Source: Ypsolopha sequella
Lineage: Eukaryota; Arthropoda; Insecta; Lepidoptera; Ypsolophidae
Assembly (NCBI GenBank): GCA_934047225.1
Contig: OW203992.1
Location: 21,503,501-21,567,500, forward strand
Reading direction: 5' to 3'
Length of the DNA: 64,000 nt
The position numbers and the translations under genes were made by a program. Each line of letters begins with the position of its first letter. Positions within the stretch are counted from its first letter, which is position 1. The notes beneath the pieces were generated by a model. That model had not been told where the DNA came from. It saw nothing but the letters and a program-made list of their open reading frames with translations, and made no database searches. Below, piece after piece: positions 10,620-21,763 of this stretch.

Positions 10620-12103
10620 AAAGTAATTAAATTTAAGTTCGTTTTCAGAGTTGTCAGACCACTTCGCTGAGCAATCTATTATTGATAGCCACTATCCGCT
10701 TTTGATAAAATGTATATGTAAAAAATATCTAAACACGAGAATATATCATCATAAAAAAATTGTTGATAGTGGGGAAAAAATAAGAAACTTTTACACAAAG
10801 CTTGTTTTATTAAAAGGGCAGTGATTTTTTGTCATGTGTAGTGGTTGGCAAACAGGCTGACGGTAACTGTTCATCGCCACCTATGGTATTGTTGTTGGCC
10901 TAATAAACTCAAATCCGTGTTTTTTTTTGCATATATTTTGTTTTCCGTGATTCGTTAGACTTAAAGCTCCTAAGTAGTGCCAATATTTGGAAAATTAAAA
11001 AATATTGGAAAAATTGCATATACATATATATACATTATTCCTAGTAAACATAAATAGTAGTAAATAAAGCATGTTATGAAAATATCTTTTTTTATTCTTT
11101 CGGATTACATGTTTTGATCATGGCAGTTATTTCGTGTCCGGTCGGTCGGCTGTAGATTTCTATGCGCATAATTTATACGAGTATCTTTTATTTGTCAAAT
11201 AAAAAATACATTTGGGGAGTTTAGGTTTCGTGTTGGCAGCCCAGGGTAAGTACTTACTGAATATCTCCATCTCAAACGTATACGCGAGTGACTCGTCTAT
11301 CTATACTCTGTCTACGCTCCGAACACACTTGCTTGGTACTAATCGTATGCATAAGTAGTTGACATCACTAACACATATAAGAGTATGACAAAGAGACAAA
11401 TTTACGTATTATTGTGTAGACAGTGAAAATAATGGTGGCACCTTTGGTTAAACAGGTACGTCTAGTCTAGCAATATTAAGTTGTTAATAGTAGTTTATGC
11501 CACAAGGGCGCAAAGTAATAAATTACGAGGACGATTTAAAACACGAGCGTAGCGAGTGTTTTAAACGTAACCGAGTCATTTATTGCTCTTACGGCTGTGT
11601 ATCATACTACGTTTTTCAATGCATAGTGTGAGGAAATAAAACAAATATAATTTTGTGAACTTTAAATTTTAATTGGCTCAAAAGGACTGTATCTAGAGCC
11701 GTTAAACAGTGGAAAAAAAAGTATGACATTTATGGTACACAAGAAAGGCTGCAGGTTAGCCAACCATTGAAAAAAAATAAAAAAAAATAATAATAATAAA
11801 GCCCTAGGGCAAAATAATCGACTTTCTGTTCGGTTTTGATGCATAAAAAGTGGGCCTTTACGAGCAAATGCATTGAAAAAAAAATAAAACGTTTCTCCTC
11901 GGTGCAACACATTTTGTAACTTAATAATGCATTTTTTATTATGAAAGTTTCATAATATTTTAGTTAGTTAATCCTCAGTAGTTTCTCTTACAAATATTGA
12001 ATAATTAATAAGGTTAGTTGAGTGAGTAAAGTAAGACATAATTTTATTTTCTTAAGGGTTTGATTTTTGGCGATCGATCGGTCAACCTTCACTTCTTTTT
12101 ATA
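10620..12103. other. Intergenic up to the BEL/Pao insertion
   Basis: AT-rich. A perfect short hairpin (AAAACACGAGCG ... CGAGTGTTTT) sits near 11537-11568 in a sequence that looks like a decayed dispersed repeat. The minus-strand frames at 11.7-11.9 kb are low-complexity and not believed. Confidence 0.4.
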
Positions 12104-12108
12104 CCTCT

Positions 12109-12532
12109 TGTTCACGCTAGACCGTGACGCATGATAAACAACTCGCGACAGAATCGAGTCGCGCGCTGAGCGCTGCTCACTCAGTCTGTTCGGATCGACG
12201 AGCCTCTCTAGGCGCACGCGCGCGCGCCCGCGCAGCCGACAGCTCTAAACAATAGACATTCGCGTCAGCACAAACAATATCGCGTACCTAAAGTGTAGTG
12301 TTAATACAAGTGCTGTGTACATCACTCAAACCAGGACATTCAATACATCCCTGCACAGACGCCAGCTCAACTAGCCAACAAGAAGGCTCAGCACGTCACC
12401 GCATCTCCTGTCGGCCCATCGAGAACAACATTCCAAAGCAAGGTCAGTCAGTTTACCCACAATCTTTTTCTTATCCTGTCTACTCTCCCATTCAAATTCC
12501 ATCAGCTCTGCATCCTGTAGCCACCGGCTACA
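12109..12532 (+). repeat. 5' LTR of the BEL/Pao element
   Basis: 424 bp, beginning TGTTCACGCTAG and ending GGCTACA. The partner at 14765-15188 has the same length; I found one difference (AAACAAC versus AAGCAAC near 12136/14792). Confidence 0.95.
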
Positions 12533-12536
12533 TTTT

Positions 12537-12554
12537 TGGTCCTTCGGCCGGATC
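12537..12554 (+). other. Primer-binding site of the BEL/Pao element, tRNA-Tyr-like
   Basis: TGGTCCTTCGGCCGGAT starts 4 bases after the 5' LTR. It complements the 3' end of insect tRNA-Tyr (as I remember that end) apart from one missing base. The assignment to tRNA-Tyr is inference. Confidence 0.6.
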
Positions 12555-12608
12555 GAATTCTGGTCCTTACAGTCCATTTTCACAATTTTGGCCCTTCAAA
12601 CCGCTACT

Positions 12609-12750
12609 GAACCAGCCCCCGTCGATTTATTACAGTCCATTTTCAATCCAGGAAAATTTTTGGTTTATATCACCCCCCGACTATCCCCCGCCGGCCCATA
12701 ACTTTGTTTTGAACCAGCCCCCGTCGATTTACTACAGTCCATTTTCACCC
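12609..12750 (+). repeat. 104-bp tandem duplication behind the primer-binding site
   Basis: The block starting AACCAGCCCCCGTCGATTTA occurs at about 12609 and again at about 12713, each followed by ACAGTCCATTTTCA. It lies in the untranslated leader of the BEL/Pao element. Confidence 0.7.
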
Positions 12751-13769
12751 GGTTACATATTTTGCCCCCTTTCCCGGCAAAAAATATTTTGTGGTTTCGA
12801 ATACCTATCGCGGGTAGATAATTAGAACCGCCGCCTGGAACATTCCATTTATCGGTTAGAACCGACCCCCCCACGCCCCTTTACAGAATAACTCATTTTC
12901 ATCACGGTTGTAATTATTGTTCAGCTCAGATAATATAATTATATCCATTCGGCCCAATTGTTTATTACAGTCCACTATATTTCTTTATTAAACCCCCCCC
13001 GTCACTTCCAGGGATTAATTATCAGCCCTTATAAACCCCATACGTAAAATTAATTAAACTCAAAGTCAGCATTTTGCTCAACATTTTTTACATGTAATTC
13101 CCGACCCAATCTTTTCAAATGTTCTCGAAGTGATTCAACTTTGCTCGTAAATACATAGTTCACATTTTAGTTTCATATCGTGTTACAACGTTTTGAGTAC
13201 CTACACTTCACTTTGTTTTCTATCGCGCGAAGAGGTGCAAATCTACCCACTGTCAAAGATAGTTCTCGTATCTTGCGAGATATTTTTTTGTGAGAGTATA
13301 AATTCGCTTTATTTCGTGCATATACATACGTATTACGTATATTACTAAAGCGTGATTTCAAGGCAAATAACATAAAAGTGAACAGGTTCATCAGCCCTTT
13401 TCGATATTTTTGTGTTGCGGTAATCTCACGTCGCAGTAATATATTGCCGGACCGTTTATTTGTGTTATTGTCTGCTTTTTTTACCCGGGTATATATATAT
13501 AGCACAAATATAGTAAACAATTTGTTTTTTTTTTCTCTTCTCATCTCTGATCTTATTGTTAATGGTACACATATAGGGTGTTCCACGTTGGTACAGCTCA
13601 TATACAGGTTGTTTTTTTTTTTTTAAAAAAAAATATTTTTTCTCTCTCTTTCGTGTTTATTTTCCGTGTTCCGTTTGAACATAGCCTTTGTTTTTTTTTT
13701 TTTTTTTCGGCCCGCGCAAGTTACAAGCTATCCGCACGTTGGAGTTGGTAGCGCTCAAGTTTTTAATAA

Positions 13770-14060
13770 CTCATTTTCACATATAGTCACACTCATCACA
13801 CATTCAATCAGCACATACACACTCAACTCATTTTCACTCACACATTCAATCAGCACATACACACTCAACTCATTTTCACTCACACATTCAATCAGCACAT
13901 ACACACTCAGCTCATTTTCACTCACACATTCAATCAGCACATATAGACACACTCAGCTCATTTTCACTCACACATTCACTCATCAGATACACATTCAGCT
14001 CATTTTCACTCAATGAAACCAGCACTCAGTCATCACACACACACTCATCACATACACACT
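13770..14060 (+). repeat. 42-bp tandem array in the BEL/Pao interior
   Basis: Units begin CATTCAATCAGCACATAC at 13801, 13843, 13885 and 13927, followed by one or two longer, diverged units. The 42-bp period keeps a frame open on each strand, which gives 14-residue repeat peptides that are artefacts. Confidence 0.85.
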
Positions 14061-14077
14061 CAGTTCATTTTCACTCA

Positions 14078-14776
14078 ATGACTCCAGCTCCAACAGAGAA
14101 TTCTTGTAACCCCGCACAACGTGTAGTGAACGCCACTAACACACCAATTTTGTTGCCAACCGTATCACTTGAAATAGCAGACGTACATTCACTCAATCAC
14201 ACTCAATTTCACTCAGCACGAGCCCTGTTAGGTTTTATCTCACGTCGCGGTACTCCAGTTCTCATTCGCTCAGACTGCGGCACAAACAATGATGCAATCA
14301 CTCACAAGCTCGCGAATCAGCACATAACTTGGTTCGGCGCTCTGCACGAAATAATACTCAACTCAAGACCCTTCTGCCCGATTTTATCCGATCCTACGGA
14401 CTTTGACCCTCTCACGGCCGGACATTTCATTGTTGGTCGTCCGCTCACCGCTCTACCTGAGCAGTCTTTTTACGACGGACCCATATCTGTTCTTAGGCGC
14501 TTTCAGCTCATTCAAGCGCTCTCTCAGCGCTTTTGGATTCTCTGGTCCAGATCCTACCTCCATACCCTGCAAACCCGCCCCAATCAGCTCTCCCCTTCCT
14601 CCCCTCCTCAAGTGGGTGAACTGGTCCTCATCAAAGAGGATGACTTGCCTCCGCTCCAATGGAAGTTGGGGAGAATTCTCCGCACAATGCCTGGCAGGGA
14701 TGGAGTGGTCCAGGTTGTGGATCTGGACACAGCCCATGGAGCCGCAGCCCCGGCCCCCCCAGGATGTTCACGCTAG
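14078..14776 (+). pseudogene. BEL/Pao pol C-terminus (integrase remnant)
   Basis: The frame contains RRGTPVLIRSDCGTNN, the part of the integrase core with the second catalytic Asp. A direct jump then leads to EIILNSRPFCPI ... AGHFIVGRPLTALPE, the conserved tail of BEL/Pao integrases. The middle of the core with the final Glu region is deleted at about residue 90. The C-terminal part (GELVLIKEDDLPPLQWKLGRI) is well preserved and the frame runs into the 3' LTR. It cannot encode a working integrase. Confidence 0.85.
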
Positions 14777-15188
14777 ACCGTGACGCATGATAAGCAACTC
14801 GCGACAGAATCGAGTCGCGCGCTGAGCGCTGCTCACTCAGTCTGTTCGGATCGACGAGCCTCTCTAGGCGCACGCGCGCGCGCCCGCGCAGCCGACAGCT
14901 CTAAACAATAGACATTCGCGTCAGCACAAACAATATCGCGTACCTAAAGTGTAGTGTTAATACAAGTGCTGTGTACATCACTCAAACCAGGACATTCAAT
15001 ACATCCCTGCACAGACGCCAGCTCAACTAGCCAACAAGAAGGCTCAGCACGTCACCGCATCTCCTGTCGGCCCATCGAGAACAACATTCCAAAGCAAGGT
15101 CAGTCAGTTTACCCACAATCTTTTTCTTATCCTGTCTACTCTCCCATTCAAATTCCATCAGCTCTGCATCCTGTAGCCACCGGCTACA
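14765..15188 (+). repeat. 3' LTR of the BEL/Pao element
   Basis: 424 bp, TGTTCACGCTAG to GGCTACA, followed by the target duplication CCTCT at 15189-15193. Confidence 0.95.
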
Positions 15189-15193
15189 CCTCT

Positions 15194-15703
15194 ATTAAGG
15201 CTCAGTTCAAATCAGTTACATATAGATATAAAAAAACAAATCGTGGAAATTTTACGATAAATTCTAGTGCAATGATAGTGTGAATATTTGTAATAATAAT
15301 AATAATATATGCATACTATTACCGCATATTAAACTAGTGAAACGGAACCCTGTACTGCGCCCGTAGCATAGTGTCGTAGTTGAATCACAATTATTGACTG
15401 CCCCGAACTGAGTAAGCTCAATTTTCTGGCCCCAAATCGAAATCGCAGGCATTGTAAAACTTTCTTCTTGCATACAGTAAGAACTAACTATAAACAAAAT
15501 TCTTATATTTGGCGAACCTGTAAAGCTTTTAATTGTTTATCTCAAAATGTTAATGTTATGGACTTATTCCATAGCAGTATCACTTCGGTGAGACGTCTTC
15601 TTACTAACCCATTCTTTGAATAAGAGCTATTTCTTGTGTATTTAATTAACCTCCTTTTAATCTGTTTATAACTTGTCATGGTTTGATTAAGTATCATCTA
15701 GTC
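15194..15703. other. Intergenic, no gene recognised
   Basis: AT-rich, includes an (AAT)n run near 15290-15306. No coding signal or terminal repeats seen. Confidence 0.4.
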
Positions 15704-15706
15704 TAA

Positions 15707-15933
15707 CCCCCGGTTTCTGAAAGACCAATCAAAGTTAACAGTAGATTAAAAAAACTTTAACCGCAAATAACGGTGAAAATAAAGCATATATGAAGTCTGA
15801 ATAGTGATGAATCAATAATTAACTTAGTTAATTTTTGATTTCAATGTAAAATTCCCACTTTTTCTGGCTTAATCCGCAGATAATTATTTTTTAATCTACT
15901 GTTAACATTGATTGGCCTTTCAGAAACCGGGGG
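15707..15933. mobile_element. MITE with about 45-bp inverted ends, TAA target
   Basis: CCCCCGGTTTCTGAAAGACC at the left is repeated inverted at the right (ends ACCGGGGG). TAA stands on both sides (15704-15706, 15934-15936). Internal ends also pair (TTAACAGTAGATTAAAA). The TWA target suggests PIF/Harbinger. Confidence 0.8.
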
Positions 15934-15936
15934 TAA

Positions 15937-16881
15937 GTCTATCTGTGGAAACTTTAAATGACTAGCTAGAGTTAATTTAAGTTTTTTACTATTGTTATTA
16001 AAATAGTCGTTAGTTTTCCAAAATAAGTAATAAATAAATAATGTTTAATCGCAAAAACATCATATCATGCTCCTTGCACTTGTGATTCGACATAGCTGCG
16101 TCGCGCGCGATTAAACACTGTACTACGGGGCCTGATCCTCTCTTTAAAAATACATGCGAAAACGTACGAAAAGCATACAAACGTTCCGCTAGCTGCCTGT
16201 CCATGTCCATCCATGATATAATTTAAGAGTAGATACCACAGACCTTTATGAGCTTTGTGCAGCAATAAGTCACCCCAGAGAAGTAAGAAATCTTAGATGT
16301 TTCTTATGAAAATTCATGAATCGAGCGAAGCGTAACTTCTATCAGGTATCAACTACCTGCATTCCGTTAAGAACAGACATCATGACGCGACCAACTCAGC
16401 TGTGGGCGTGGCCAAATGTTATGCTGTTTCAGTTCGCTATAAGGAGCACGCCCTATGATACTTGCAAGCACTTATACAATCGTGTCGTTTTCGTCGCGGG
16501 CGCAAAATTTAAAACTTGTTTCAGAAAAAACATGATTTTGGCAAGACTATAGACGTTTTCTAACAATATTATTAGTTATTATTAATCTAGATAACATTTT
16601 AAATGTTTGACTCGTATTAATTTTTTGATTTTATCTAAAATAATAAAAGCACATTCGGCTACACTTTTGGTAAAAACCGTTAAATTTACGTATTTTACAG
16701 GATTGTCGTTACTCAAATTTCTAGATTTTTAGTTAGACTTAAACATAGATTAAGATAAGGTTATGGACTCGGCCTAAAATATTATAATAACATTCCATAG
16801 ACATCCCCCAATTTGGTGACAGCGTTTGTGTTGAGCTTTGCGCGTGACGACTCCTCTTAATTGTGTATGATGGCGTTATAT
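15937..16881. other. Region upstream of transporter copy 2
   Basis: No exon was recognised that could supply a start for copy 2. Short frames on both strands (16.0-16.5 kb) resemble nothing known to me. A promoter for copy 2 may lie here or inside the MITE that follows, but no TATA or initiator can be assigned. Confidence 0.35.
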
Positions 16882-16883
16882 TA

Positions 16884-17217
16884 TATTGTTACCGGCTAAA
16901 CCTGATTTTAAGATAAACTGGTTCGGCCTAGGCCAAAAAAGTTAACTTTAAACTTTCGCGATTTTCACACATTATGAGTACCTATATGATTCGGGTCTTA
17001 ATCGGGTAAAAATACAACATACCTCAAACGTCAAGCACACAGCCATCGTATGTTGTATTTTTAAAACCCGAATCATAATAGCTATTCCGAAGTCCTGTAG
17101 CACAGTAGAGAGCCGGTAAGTTAGATTATGGCGAGGCATAAATAACCTTGGTGGTTAACTGGTTATTGCTTAGGCCAAACTAGTTTATCCTAAAATCGGG
17201 TTTTGCTGGTAACAATA
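16884..17217. mobile_element. TA-flanked MITE just upstream of transporter copy 2
   Basis: The ends TATTGTTACCGGCTAAACCT and (right side) GGGTTTTGCTGGTAACAATA are inverted copies. The inverted match continues inward (GATAAACTGGTTCGGCC against GGCCAAACTAGTTTATC). TA flanks at 16882-16883 and 17218-17219. The equivalent element abuts copy 1 (1-186). Confidence 0.78.
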
Positions 17218-17220
17218 TAC

Positions 17221-19009
17221 ATGAATGTTTATTTTTTACAGTCATGGATTATGGCAGGTGTCTTACTGAATGCTGTTGGCCAGGGTATGGTCCTAAGTTA
17301 CCCATTCTGTCTTCTACCAGGTCTTAAGGCTGAAGAATCACTTATTAAGGTGGATCTTAGCACTGCCTCGGATTTAGGTAAATAAAATGACTAACGATAT
17401 ATTTGCACACAGTTTATATGATTATTGTTAAAACAGGTGGCACACAAAGTAACCAGTTTAACGAGTTAATTTGAATCAGTTGACATAGTGAAACGAAACA
17501 TACGTTAACTAACTAAGCAAACTGCTAAGCAAAAGCGCTTGAGTATAAAAAATCCCCTTTACAACGAACACACTTATAGTGAATCTTCCATGTCCGCATT
17601 TATGTATGTACCTTCATCAATAATATTCTTTACCAGGGATATAAAATGTGGGTTCTTTTTGAGGTTAAAAGTTTTCAATACATTTTTTCTCTATTCCAGC
17701 CTCCTGCGTAGGCTACACATTGCCATTGGGTTTCTTTGTCGGAGTGTTTCTCATGAACGTGTTTGGACGGCGCTTGGCCTTCAGTACTTTAATCGTAACC
17801 AGTTCTGCAGGATGGCTCTCTATATACTTTGCAACGAATGTCACTATGCTGACAATAGGGAGACTGTTCGGTGGACTGACAAATGCTATTGGCCAGGTTG
17901 TGGGATGTGCAGTTATGGGAGAATATGCTAGTCCACAGTATAGAGGACTTTTCTTGAATTTAAAAACTGTTGCCTTCAGTATTGGAAATACAGTCATTCA
18001 TGTTACAGGACACTACTTTCATTGGAGGACAGTGGCATTGATCTGTATGGTCCCTTTTATGTTGTCGTTTTGTATCAACTGTACATGGGTTGAAAGCCCT
18101 TCGTGGTTAGTCAACAAAAATAGATTTAAAGAAAGTGAGAAGGTATTCTATTGGTTGAGAGGAACGTCTGAACAGTCAGTGAGAGAATTTAACGCTATGG
18201 TTCGGGTGCAAAGAGAAAGGACTTCTGAGAGACCATTTAAGATATCTCACGTCAGGAGATTGTTAATTTTCGTGAAAAAATTTACAGACAAAGAATTTTA
18301 TAAGCCTCTATTTCTTATAATTTTTGCGTATGGGTTGTTAGAATCATCTGGAAGACATTACTTTCCAGCTTATGCTCATGATATAATCGGAGGTGTTACA
18401 AACGATAATTCGAAGTTATTTATGTACACATTATGTATAGATATTCTAATTTTATTTAGTACAGGGTTATCAAGTTTTCTTATCACACATCTAAGACGTC
18501 GAAAGCTGTTATTTTTGAGTGGTGTTATGTCTGTAACACTGCTCTTCGCTTTATCTTTGTACGTGTATCTGGTATCTAATAAATTTGTGTTAAATAATAA
18601 GACATGGATATTGCCATCACTTTTGATATCGTATTATATCACTGCCAATTTTGGATGCACAACAATACCTTTAGTTTTGTTTGGTGAATTATTTCCGCTT
18701 CCGCATAGAGGAAGTTTGTCTGCGATAGGTGGCGTTGTAACAAGTGTCCTTGTTTCTCTTAGTTTAAAATTTCCTCCGTTAATGTTTGCCACGTTGAAAG
18801 TAGAAGGAACTTTTGCTGTATTTGCTATTATTATGACTATCTGTTTAGTTTATTTGTATTATGGACTACCAGAAACGAAAAACAAAACTTTGCAAGAGAT
18901 AGAAGACTTTTACATTCATGGGAAATTTTTAATGGGTGAATATAAGAAAGCAAGCGATGATGCAGAAAATGTCTCAATGCCTAAAATCAATGAATCTGTG
19001 CGGAAATAA
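17221..19009 (+). CDS. MFS sugar transporter, trehalose/glucose transporter type, copy 2 (two exons)
   Basis: Tandem paralogue of the gene at 190-1978. Exon A runs to 17377 (donor GTAAAT), exon B is 17700-19009 (acceptor TTCCAG), joined in phase 1; the intron is 322 bp. From ATG 17221 the product is about 488 residues; if the acceptor before 17242 is used, an unseen upstream exon gives the start. The same sugar-porter motifs are present: FGRR, VESPSWLV, GELFPLPHRG and PETKNKTLQEIEDFY. Differences from copy 1 are concentrated in the first part of exon B (helix 2: SCVGYTLPLGFFVGVFLMNV), in helices 10-11 and in the C-terminal tail; the middle is identical. No frame damage, so it is probably functional. 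The substrate is unknown. Confidence 0.88.
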
Positions 19010-19404
19010 AATAGGGAGTTATTGTATATCTATATTGCTAAAAACACTTGTACTATTTCACTTAAATTATTTTAGTCACTTCAACCAGTAACTTAAAAAT
19101 ATTACTCTTCGTTATATTTAGTTGTTCGTTGATAATGCCGTAAGGCGAAACTGGTTGGAGTAATAAAATATTCAGCCACCATAACTTCCTGTTGGATTGT
19201 CCTAAATTATCTATTCCTGGAGTTAAAAAAATGAGAATATTTTGCTAATAACAATTTAGCAATAATATAACAATAATAACAATCTTATAACAATATAGTC
19301 GTATAACAATCCTATTGCAAAACAACGGCAACCTGAAAACAAGAACTACATATACTGAATTTACCGGTCGAAGATACATCGAAGTTGCGGTGCATTGCAG
19401 AACT
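19010..19404. other. 3' flank of transporter copy 2
   Basis: Colinear with the flank of copy 1. AATAAA overlaps the stop codon (about 19004-19010) and another AATAAA occurs near 19165; either could be a polyadenylation signal. No other gene. Confidence 0.45.
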
Positions 19405-19555
19405 GGAGCCATATTTTTGAATCGTTCGTTTTCAATTCACGTGCGAAAGTATATACCCATCTCACTTAGCACATCAGAACTTGTCGTTTGCAAGATGAGA
19501 CAGGTATTTACTTTCGCACGTGAATTGAATACGAACGATTCAAAAATACGGCTCC
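19405..19555. mobile_element. Foldback MITE specific to the second unit
   Basis: GGAGCC at 19405 and GGCTCC at 19550 close long arms (TTTTTGAATCGTTCG and CACGTGCGAAAGTA on the left, inverted on the right) around a short centre. The first unit lacks it at the equivalent place (about 2372), so insertion followed the duplication. Confidence 0.75.
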
Positions 19556-19814
19556 AGGCCGTTTCCTTGGTTTGGATGTGAAACAGAAACGTCATGAAAA
19601 TCCCAATATCTACCTCAAAAAGTAACTTAAGTATTTGAAATATACTCGTAAAATTCATTCAACGGTTATGGACAACGTGGACGCAAATATTATTCACGTC
19701 TCTAACGCGAGGGAGAGCCATTGAGAGAGATTACAGCGTCCGTGGGAGAAGTAACTGTTGGTGAGGTCCATGCACGCGGCCCGCACCGTCTAGTTGCGCT
19801 TCGTTGATGGTCTA

Positions 19815-20262
19815 TCTACTATGATTGTTAGGTAATATCGATAGTTATTAAGTATAATGTATATTTTCTGTTTGTTTAATTTTAAGTTTGTTTAAATAAT
19901 AAATTATGTGATTATTTTGCATCTCCATGTAACCCTAGACTTATTTGTTTTTATTATGTGTGAGGGTAATCAAACAAAGTTTCTCTCTCTTTTCCCGAAA
20001 TACCCCCAGATTGACAACTGAGCGAATTTAGTCCCTTCCCTTGTAAATTGTTAGGTTATCTTAAGTTTTTATTTCTTTTTTGTATTTGTTTTATAATTTA
20101 AGTAATTTGTTGTTTAAGAACTATTATTTTATGTAAAAATTAACCAAAATTGAAATCTGTAATTGGCCTTAATATTAAGTTATATGTTATTTTGTTTTAT
20201 CCTTATTATATATCGCTGTTGATTTCTGTACATAAATAAATAAAAAAAAAATAATAATAAAT
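19815..20262 (+). mobile_element. Retroposon 3' end with A-rich tail, specific to unit 2
   Basis: About 450 bp absent from unit 1, ending in an A-rich stretch (AAATAAATAAAAAAAAAA) and flanked by GATGG on both sides. This fits a 5'-truncated LINE or a SINE. No protein sequence was recognised in it. Confidence 0.5.
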
Positions 20263-20751
20263 GATGGATGGTGACAGTTCGTGATTGTGGGAATGGGAAA
20301 TATGCTTTTAAAGTTCATGTATTAAGAGTTATTTCTATATACCTACCTATAATAACACACCCTAATAAAATAAAAAGACGAACCTTCCAGATGTTTCACT
20401 AAAATTCTCACTACGCTGCCTTTGGTCATAGCGTGGTGATATATACCCTAAAATCTTTTTAAATCTTTGCAAAAAAATTTGCATAATTAGTGATTTAATT
20501 TCAATATGATACACATTCTACGTATTTTAAATTATATAAGTATCTATTATTTTCACCGTGAAAACAATTATCAAACTAAATTATCACGCGTTTTTTGAGA
20601 GCGCGCGATGTTTCTATTGTCATACAGTGTCCTCCCTATTTTAAACAAAAATTAAACATGATGTAGCAGTTCTAACCGATGCAAAAAAAAGTGCTTAATG
20701 TCATCTCATCATCTACTCGTATTTACAATCCATTAAATTTATATTTATATA

Positions 20752-20943
20752 TGGGGTCCTGATGCTAAACTCTTTTTTAAAGAGTTATCTGCACGGTTGA
20801 TCGACGCTTGTGGGGACCCGAAGGCTGGCGCGTATCTTGGCCAGAGAATCAGTCTGGCTATTCAAAGAGGAAACGCTGCCAGCCTTCTAGGTACCCTTCC
20901 ACATGACGGTGGCGATCTAGATAGGATTTTTTATTTAGTTTAG
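20752..20943 (+). pseudogene. C-terminus of a non-LTR retrotransposon polyprotein
   Basis: The frame reads WGPDAKLFFKELSARLIDAC, then AGAYLGQRISLAIQRGNAAS and LLGTLP, ending IFYLV and a TAG. The fragment at 58380-58601 has the same order of motifs. I recognise this as the tail of a lepidopteran LINE open reading frame; the clade is not certain. The 3' untranslated part extends to about 21080. ATTTATAT occurs before (about 20743) and after (about 21080) the insertion, and unit 1 has an uninterrupted version near 5310. This is a target duplication from a 5'-truncated insertion. Confidence 0.72.
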
Positions 20944-21446
20944 TTTATTTTTATAAGGTACTTACAGGTTTTATAAGGGTTTTATTTAGGTTCGTGTTTT
21001 GTTTTAGGTAAGTTTTATTTTTAAGTGTTTGACTGTTATTTAAGTATTATTTTATTAATGGCAATTAAATAAATTACCGATTTATATAAATATTTTCAAA
21101 ATGTATAATTATATTTATAATGTTATATGTATGTTAGTGAATGTTGGGTATGGCAAGCTAAAGAATAAAGTAGAGTGAAGCAATGGAAATGAGTTCCTTA
21201 CGGAGTTATTTATTTCAGTGATTGTTTCACAATCCTACTTCCTACTAATAATAGGAATGCTACTAATAAATGCGAAAGTTTGGATGGATGTATGGATGGA
21301 TGGATGGACGGATGAAGGTTTGTTACTACTTCACGGCGTAACTACTGAACCAATTTGGCTGAAACTTTGCACAAATGTAGTTCTACACCTGGAATTGGAT
21401 ATAGATTACTTTTTGTCCCATAAATCAGTTCCCATGGGATGGCAAT

Positions 21447-21568
21447 TGTAAAATAAACTCGTGTTATTTACTATTCATGTGACATATTATTTATTCCGAC
21501 CATTGTCATTGTCAGCTAGACTGAGAGTATATACGAATCATGTCTATGGCGGCATAGATAACTAAACA
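21447..21568 (-). repeat. 3' LTR (minus-strand sense) of the gypsy element
   Basis: 122 bp, TG...CA ends on both strands (plus-strand start TGTAAAATAAACTCG, end ACTAAACA). It differs from the other LTR by a 10-base segment near 21470 and an 8-base segment present only in the other LTR. Confidence 0.9.
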
Positions 21569-21763
21569 TTCTCTTTAATATAAACAAAATAATAATTATT
21601 GAATAAAATTAAATATAAATATTATTTAAAGGTTCATGCGTTGAGGCGTTTTTCTGTTTCGCGTAGATCTCCTCAGCGTTATTGGTATTGGGGATCTTAT
21701 TGTATTTTCCGCCGAAAGGTCTGAGGTTTGAAATGTGTTTTCCGCCGAAAGGTCTGAGGTTGG
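21569..21763 (-). repeat. Gypsy 3' untranslated part with a 40-bp repeat
   Basis: TTTTCCGCCGAAAGGTCTGA occurs twice in tandem (about 21697-21722 and 21739-21764) between the integrase stop and the LTR. Nothing else is recognised. Confidence 0.6.

Larger units (their letters stand above)
12109..15188 (+). mobile_element. BEL/Pao LTR retrotransposon, internally deleted but with intact ends
   Basis: A complete LTR-to-LTR unit of 3080 bp flanked by the 5-bp duplication CCTCT (12104-12108 and 15189-15193). Gag, protease, reverse transcriptase, RNase H and most of integrase are missing; only the C-terminal end of pol remains (14078-14776). The interior also holds T-runs and a 42-bp tandem array. 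Near-identical LTRs mean recent insertion, so mobilisation by a full-length relative is the likely history. Confidence 0.92.

Noticed and set aside
12298..12825. A 175-codon frame repeated in part at 14954-15283
   Set aside because: It starts in the LTR and runs into the leader repeats. The copy at 14954 is the other LTR. This is not gag: it lacks any gag motif.
13666..14016. Frame with 14-residue repeats (HSISTYTLNSFSLT) and its minus-strand twin
   Set aside because: Product of the 42-bp tandem array inside the BEL/Pao element; both strands are open for the same reason.
13755..14060. CRISPR-like array of direct repeats
   Set aside because: Eukaryotic context, contiguous units without unique spacers, inside an LTR element.
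12533..14077. Gag or protease coding sequence in the BEL/Pao interior
   Set aside because: No zinc knuckle, no Asp-Ser/Thr-Gly motif and no long frame; only leader repeats, T-runs and anonymous sequence.
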